64,000 bases of DNA, from NCBI GenBank assembly GCA_008694505.1, contig VZDJ01000034.1:2247557-2311556 (forward strand), given 5' to 3'. This DNA is from Cyanoderma ruficeps (lineage: Eukaryota > Chordata > Aves > Passeriformes > Timaliidae). Position 1 is the first letter of the stretch; every line of letters starts with the position of its first letter. The notes beneath the pieces are model-generated. The model did not search any database. It was not told the DNA's origin and saw only the letters and a list, made by a program, of their open reading frames with translations. Positions 59,101 through 64,000 of the stretch are shown piece by piece. The position numbers and the translations under genes are program-made.

Positions 59101-60922
59101 CTTGAAAAAGAGGAGGGTTGAAAGGTCATGGAAAACACAACCTACATAATTTATCCACAGAATGGGTCGGAAATGGGTTTTGAGCACGCATCTGTAATTA
59201 ACAGCCCTATAATTGGCTCACGGGCCCATCATCTGAACAATTAACTCCTTTCTGCTCATGTTGGACAAGCATTCCTTTGATCCCGACAGAGTTTGTAATT
59301 TCAGATCTATAATTTTAAACTGAAAATCCATGTGGCTGAAGAAGATTTAAGTCTCCTCAAGGAGGACACTGCCAGCACACACAGTATTTCTGTCTGATTT
59401 AAGGGTTTTGAGGGTCTTATGAAGGTGACATGTTCCCTGTCAGACATGAGGCAAATCAAAAGTTGAAGCTTTTTCAAAATTTGTCAGTGGATCTGTCATG
59501 GATTTTTGTAATTAGCCAATAATCTCTGTGACCATGAAGCTTTTGGAGATCTGCTGTCACTGAGCTCCTTGGGGCTGCTGCAGGGGTGTGGGTTTGATTT
59601 TTCTATGAACTCATAGGGTTGATTCCATCAGGGAAAGCCCTGGAACTTGTAAATCAGGCAAAGAAAAATGCATAATTATTTCCTATGATACATTCTCATG
59701 CATTTCACAGAGAGACTGTTAGAGACGCAGCTCTGGCTGCTTCATTTTTACATTTTTAACTCCTTTGCCTTTCAAAGGCCCGTCTCTCCATGAAAATTTA
59801 TGGTGGGTGCAAAATTTCTCATCTCCCAAACAAACCAAGTAGCTGGAAAGGAGCAGCCAATTAAGATGCACGAGGCTTTGCCCTAAGTGACAGCCCATAA
59901 ATCAGAGCCCGTGGAATATTACATTTTAATGCACTGCCGAAGCCTCGTGCTCCGTGCATCCACAGCCCCCGGCATTGCTCAGGGATGAAGTCACTCCTTG
60001 GGGGAAGTGAGGGAGGTCACACTGATGCTATAAAAAGGTGTCAGGCCTTTGGTATGTTGTTTGTAAAAGTAAAAGAAACAAGATTCTGGGCGTCTGCTTG
60101 CTCTCACTGTTAGAGGTGGTGTTTAGGAACCTAAAGTGGGTTCCTTTCTTATTGCTGTTTAATAAAAGTGATTTATTAGGAGGCCGAAGAATGCTGTTAG
60201 CAGAAAGGCTTGTGAGAAAAATTAACAGAAAGCATGACTTGAAGGGTTGAAGCTCAGAGCAAACTCACTCAATTTGGCAAGGAAGACATTAGCAAAACAA
60301 TGCGCTTGGGCATGAAAATATCTCAACCATCAAGAAATAGGGTCAAGAAAAACACCCTTCTGAGTGGAAATGGGTGTTAGAGATACACACAGAGCCAAAT
60401 CCACAATTTTCACAAAAGTAACACAAGAATGTGCAGAGTAGCAGCACAAAATTTCCCTAAACTTAATTTTATTCTTCTTTACTTTGATTTTTACTGTATG
60501 CTGCCTACCCTGCCATGACAGAATGCAGGGGAAGGGGCTGTGTGGAGCAGTCCATGCTGATTCCTCTGAATTTTGAGGTGATTCACATAGGAATGTCACT
60601 GCTCTTCTTTTGGGGATCATCCCCAGCTGATCTTATCCTGAATGTGGGGAATCCTCCCCCCAGGAGCTGCTGGGATATTCTGGTGGGGGGACCTGCCCTG
60701 CACCCCTGAACTTTTATGAAGCTGGTTCCTTCTTTGAGAAGATGCTCACCTCTGTCAATTCTTGTTCTTCCCTGTTCCCTCAGAGCTCCGGCGTTATCTC
60801 CATGCCTGAATGTGATGGCTTTGTTTCTTTTATTTCCAAGGGGTCAAGGGCCTACAAGGTGAGAGATCAAAAGGAGAGGGTGACCCCCAGAGCCCAAAAA
60901 TGCAGAAGGAAAGAGGTGACAT
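56199..60922. other. Non-coding; CA microsatellite
   Basis: No exon or dispersed repeat was recognised. A CA run lies at 57722-57738. Pyrimidine runs lie at about 58300-58316. A repeat-free patch at about 59160-59960 contains several AATTAAC/TAATTGG words. Open frames here have no known products. Confidence 0.5.
57722..57738. repeat. CA microsatellite
   Basis: A short perfect CA dinucleotide run within non-coding DNA. Confidence 0.9.
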
Positions 60923-61369
60923 TGATGCCTTGGGAAGGCTGACCTGAAACAGAGACTGGACAGAGCTGGAGAATAAAGCAGGTATTTATTGAAAGGCCTC
61001 TGGGTACACCTTGGGCAGGACAAGGCCTGACCAGGGCTACACCCAAGGTGAACTAAGAATGCTCACAAAATGGCTGACCAGTCACGAGATCTTACATTTT
61101 TATAAGTTTTGGTCCATTTGCACATTGAGGTTTAATTGTCCAATTACAGCTCCAGGTTGTGAGGTCCCATCCTTCTTGTTCCTCCCTTCAGCCCATTGTT
61201 GTTTATGCCTTTGGGCCTGAAAGTTGTCATTGGTCTTCAGCAGGAAAAGGATTTGTTTTTTTCTCCCTCCTCTGTGAGGAGAGCTGAGTGACACTGAATG
61301 TGAGCTCAGAACTGCACCCCTGGGCAGCACAGAATCTGAAAAACATGAAAGCTCAAACTCAACACATCG
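60923..61369 (-). mobile_element. Solo LTR, inverted pair member 1
   Basis: This roughly 447-bp element is the reverse complement of 63216-63660 at roughly 90 percent identity by eye. On the + strand it runs from TGATGCCTTGGG to CAACACATCG. Read on the minus strand it has ACTTATAAAAATG (TATA box) and AATAAA (+ strand 60985-60990) before its end CCAAGGCATCA. GACAT lies immediately left (60918-60922) and again at 61369-61373, a 5-bp target-site duplication if the last base is assigned to the flank, or 4 bp (ACAT) otherwise. It is therefore a genuine insertion, now a solo LTR with no retroviral genes beside it. Confidence 0.75.
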
Positions 61370-63215
61370 ACATCGCTGCGAGTGCCAGCATTTCTTTCCT
61401 TGCATTCTGTGTGAGTGGCAGGGAGATGGAGGAGACTTTTCCTGATCTCTTACTCCGAAGGACAGCACATCCTCTGCAGAAAGGGGACTGGGCAGTCAAT
61501 CCACCACAAGCTCAGCCACAAACATCTCCACAGGCACCGAGTGTGGCTCAGACAATTTAAAGGAGAAACCCACAGCTTTGAGCTCCTTTCCTTTGTGCTG
61601 GGGACAGCTGACGGACTTAAACACGGATTGATCCAGTCCTGTTGACTCCAGAGTGATGCTGAAGATTGGGGTGCACTAATTTAATGTTCCCTCTGGATGT
61701 GTCACTGACCTCTAAATGTTGCACATGGGGTGAAATACTTGGTAATTCAGGTTTGTAGGCTGGTCTCCACACCTGTGCTGTCCTGAGTCCCAAATTTGGC
61801 TGGAGCCAGTCCAATAAACCCCTCCCCAGCTGAATTTCCAGGAGGAACCTTGCCCTCCTGTTTGGAAAACGGCAGCACAGTCTGCCCTGCTACTGCTGGG
61901 GCTTTATTGATCTCTGGTCTGAACGGGTCCTCTCAACTTCTTTCCAGAAAAATCATATCCTGCCTTTCAGAACTGCCTTCCAAAATTATGTCTTCCCTCC
62001 CAGAACTGGTGCTCAGCTTCACCTGTGCTCATTTATTAATTTTCGTTGAAATTTAATGATCCAAATATGAAGTTATAAGCAAGTACTTCTCTCCTCTTAA
62101 AGATCCTTCCATGAATAATTCCTGTGTGCCTGTTCCTTGCTCATTGTTACACACAGCAGCCTTGGCAGATGAAGAGGTCAGTCCTTGGCCAACGTGAATG
62201 TTAATTCAGAGCTAAATTTCATTTTTTCTTTCCCTTCCAGGTTGGCAGCCCTTTGTTTAAAATGAAAATCCCTCCAATTCTCTTTAATTTCTTATGCACA
62301 AAAATGCATTAATGATAATGCAATTTTAGGCTGTGTGAGCTTGTTTGACCTCAAAAGGTGTAGGAGTTAGTATGGGTTGCATTGCCTGAAATTATAATAT
62401 AATATCCCACGCCTTGCACCCTGCTATGTGTCCTGGAAAATCATAACCCACCAAGAGAGAAATAATCTCTGGGTTTGCACCACTTTAACCAGAGGAGAAT
62501 ATTTCACCTGTTTTGTTTTCCCATCTCAGTGCCACATGGAAGTCCCGTAATTAATTAAACCATGTGAGAATTTATGTAAGCAACTTAGGGAAAGTATCAG
62601 AAATTGGTGATACTCAGTATAAAAGCCACCTGAATTTGCATTGAGCCCATTGTAGTGCTTTTTATGAATTCATAAAACTTTCTGTTTTTCATTTGAGGCA
62701 ACTTCAGAAGATAAAGCTAGAAGAACAATGAAGCTACATTCTCAGATTTCCAGCCAAAAGGGTGTCCTTCTCCTTTTTCATCTCATGTTCATTATTTTAC
62801 CCCATCAAATAAAAAAATCAGATACTTCTGATAGAGTAAAAGCAACATGTAGGAGGAACCAGAGGAAAACAGGCTGGAGGCTTCCTCAAGAAAGGCAAAA
62901 TCTTATTGTTTGCTCCTTATCAACAGAAAGCAACAGCCACATTAAATGGAGCTGGATAACGGTAATTAATTCCTCTGTCTGAAACTTTGTGTCATCTCTA
63001 CGTGCGATTAGGGAAGGGCTGGGATGAAAGGCTTTGTCTCTGGAGCTGCTGCTCTGTTTTATTTCTCCAGGTTATTGTGACAACATCCTCCTCCCGCCTA
63101 CGCCTGGGGCTGTGCAAAGCTCTTCCAAACCTCACTGTCCATCAGTGGGAGTCACACGTGGGGGTTGGCACATCTGGGCTTTGTGTGAAGCCAGAAAAGG
63201 CTCTCACCCATCAGG
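61370..63215. other. Spacer between inverted LTRs
   Basis: The 1.85 kb between the two inverted LTRs shows no retroviral gene similarity that I can recognise and no exon. It therefore does not look like provirus internal sequence. AT-rich patches occur near 62200-62420. Confidence 0.55.
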
Positions 63216-63660
63216 TGATGCCTTAAGTTTTAGCTTTCATGTTTTTCAGACTCTGTGCTGCCCAGGGGTGCAGTTCTGAGCTCACATTCAGTGTCACTCA
63301 GCTCTGCACAGAGCAGGGAGACAAAACAAATCCTTTCCCAGCTGAAGACCAAGGACAACTTTCAGGCCCAAAAGCACAAACAAGGGTGGGCTGAAGGGAG
63401 GAACAAGAAGGATGGCACCTCACAACCTGGAGCTGTAATTGGACAATTAAACCCCAATATGCAAATGGACAAAAACTTATAAAAATGTAAGATCTTGTGA
63501 CTGGTCAGCCATTTTGTGACCATTCTGAGTTCACGTTGGGTGTAGCCCTGGTCAGGCCCTGTCCTGCCCAAGGTGTATCCTGGAGGCCTTTCAATAAATA
63601 TCTACTTTATTCTCCAGCTCTGTCCAGTCTCTGTTTCAGGTCAGCCTTCCCAAGGCATCA
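63216..63660 (+). mobile_element. Solo LTR, inverted pair member 2
   Basis: This 445-bp element has inverted ends TGATGCCTT...AAGGCATCA, TATAAAAA at 63478-63485 and AATAAA at 63593-63598, in U3-R-U5 order. Its flanks are CAGG on the left and CAGC on the right, a possible 4-bp target duplication with one mismatch. It is closely similar to the inverted copy at 60923-61369. No internal genes adjoin it, and the retroviral family is not assigned. Confidence 0.75.
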
Positions 63661-64000
63661 CAGCCAGATGGCAAATCCAAAGGTGTGAAGCTTGGATGAT
63701 GGTTTTCCTCTTCTTTTCCCCTTCCAAGTGAAGCAGGATTACCTTGGCCTGGGATCTGAGCAGGGAGGGAGGAAGTGGACGCTCTTGTAGTTTTCCTTTG
63801 CTGAAAACCAGCCAAAATGAAAGTTTGCCAGGAGTCAGGGAGATTTCAGTGCAGGAGCAGAGCAGAGGGTTGTCCTGTTTGGTATCACAGCTCCATGGAT
63901 GGCCAAACCCATGGGCAGGAAGGGGAGCTGCTGTGTGGTCTATCCTGCAGGTTATATAAAAGGTGGATCATTTTTTCATGAAAAGCCTCATTTGAATGGC
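63661..64000. other. Non-coding, no recognised element
   Basis: The final 340 bp has no recognised exon or repeat. The open frame at 63744-63959 has no known features. Confidence 0.5.

Noticed and set aside
61370..63215. Provirus with two LTRs and internal genes
   Set aside because: The LTRs are inverted rather than direct, and the spacer shows no retroviral gene similarity, so they are two solo LTRs.

Overview
The window is vertebrate nuclear DNA, almost certainly from a bird. Coding sequence is sparse and split by GT-AG introns. The dominant repeat is the avian CR1 LINE (13 fragments seen), with several solo LTRs. The one long coding exon is a close match to PRDM2 (RIZ). A passerine is plausible but cannot be shown from this sequence alone.

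Layout: (1) 1-18,905 is the 3' half of PRDM2 on the + strand: a 111-nt exon (772-882), the 4.37-kb zinc-finger exon (1767-6135), a 12.6-kb intron, and a short last coding exon (18771-18879) that ends in FFKE-stop. The upstream exons with the PR/SET domain lie outside the window. (2) 18,906-30,170 is mostly non-coding. It may hold a PRDM2 3'UTR exon, two locally duplicated segments, CR1 fragments and an LTR-like segment. (3) 30,170-31,225 is a CpG-rich, promoter-like region with a G-rich 20-bp tandem repeat. It ends in a candidate first coding exon (31135-31225) with a strong Kozak context and a strong splice donor. By remembered vertebrate gene order (PRDM2 then KAZN, same strand) this may be an alternative first exon of KAZN; that assignment is inference. 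(4) 31,226-64,000 contains no convincing exon and would be a very long first intron if the previous reading is right. It holds CR1 fragments on both strands, four solo LTRs (one ERVL-like, one lying between two overlapping CR1 copies, and an inverted pair at the right end) and repeat-free AT-rich blocks that could be conserved regulatory DNA.

PRDM2 is a nuclear zinc-finger protein with an N-terminal histone methyltransferase-type PR domain and an Rb-binding segment. The part encoded here carries the acidic region, an Rb-binding-type motif, eight zinc fingers, CtBP-type PxDLS and LxxLL motifs, and the basic C-terminal tail. I found no operon, CRISPR array, prophage or novel multi-gene system. 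The unusual material is PRDM2 motif variation, possible alternative transcript ends, the unassigned CpG-island exon, and repeat architecture.
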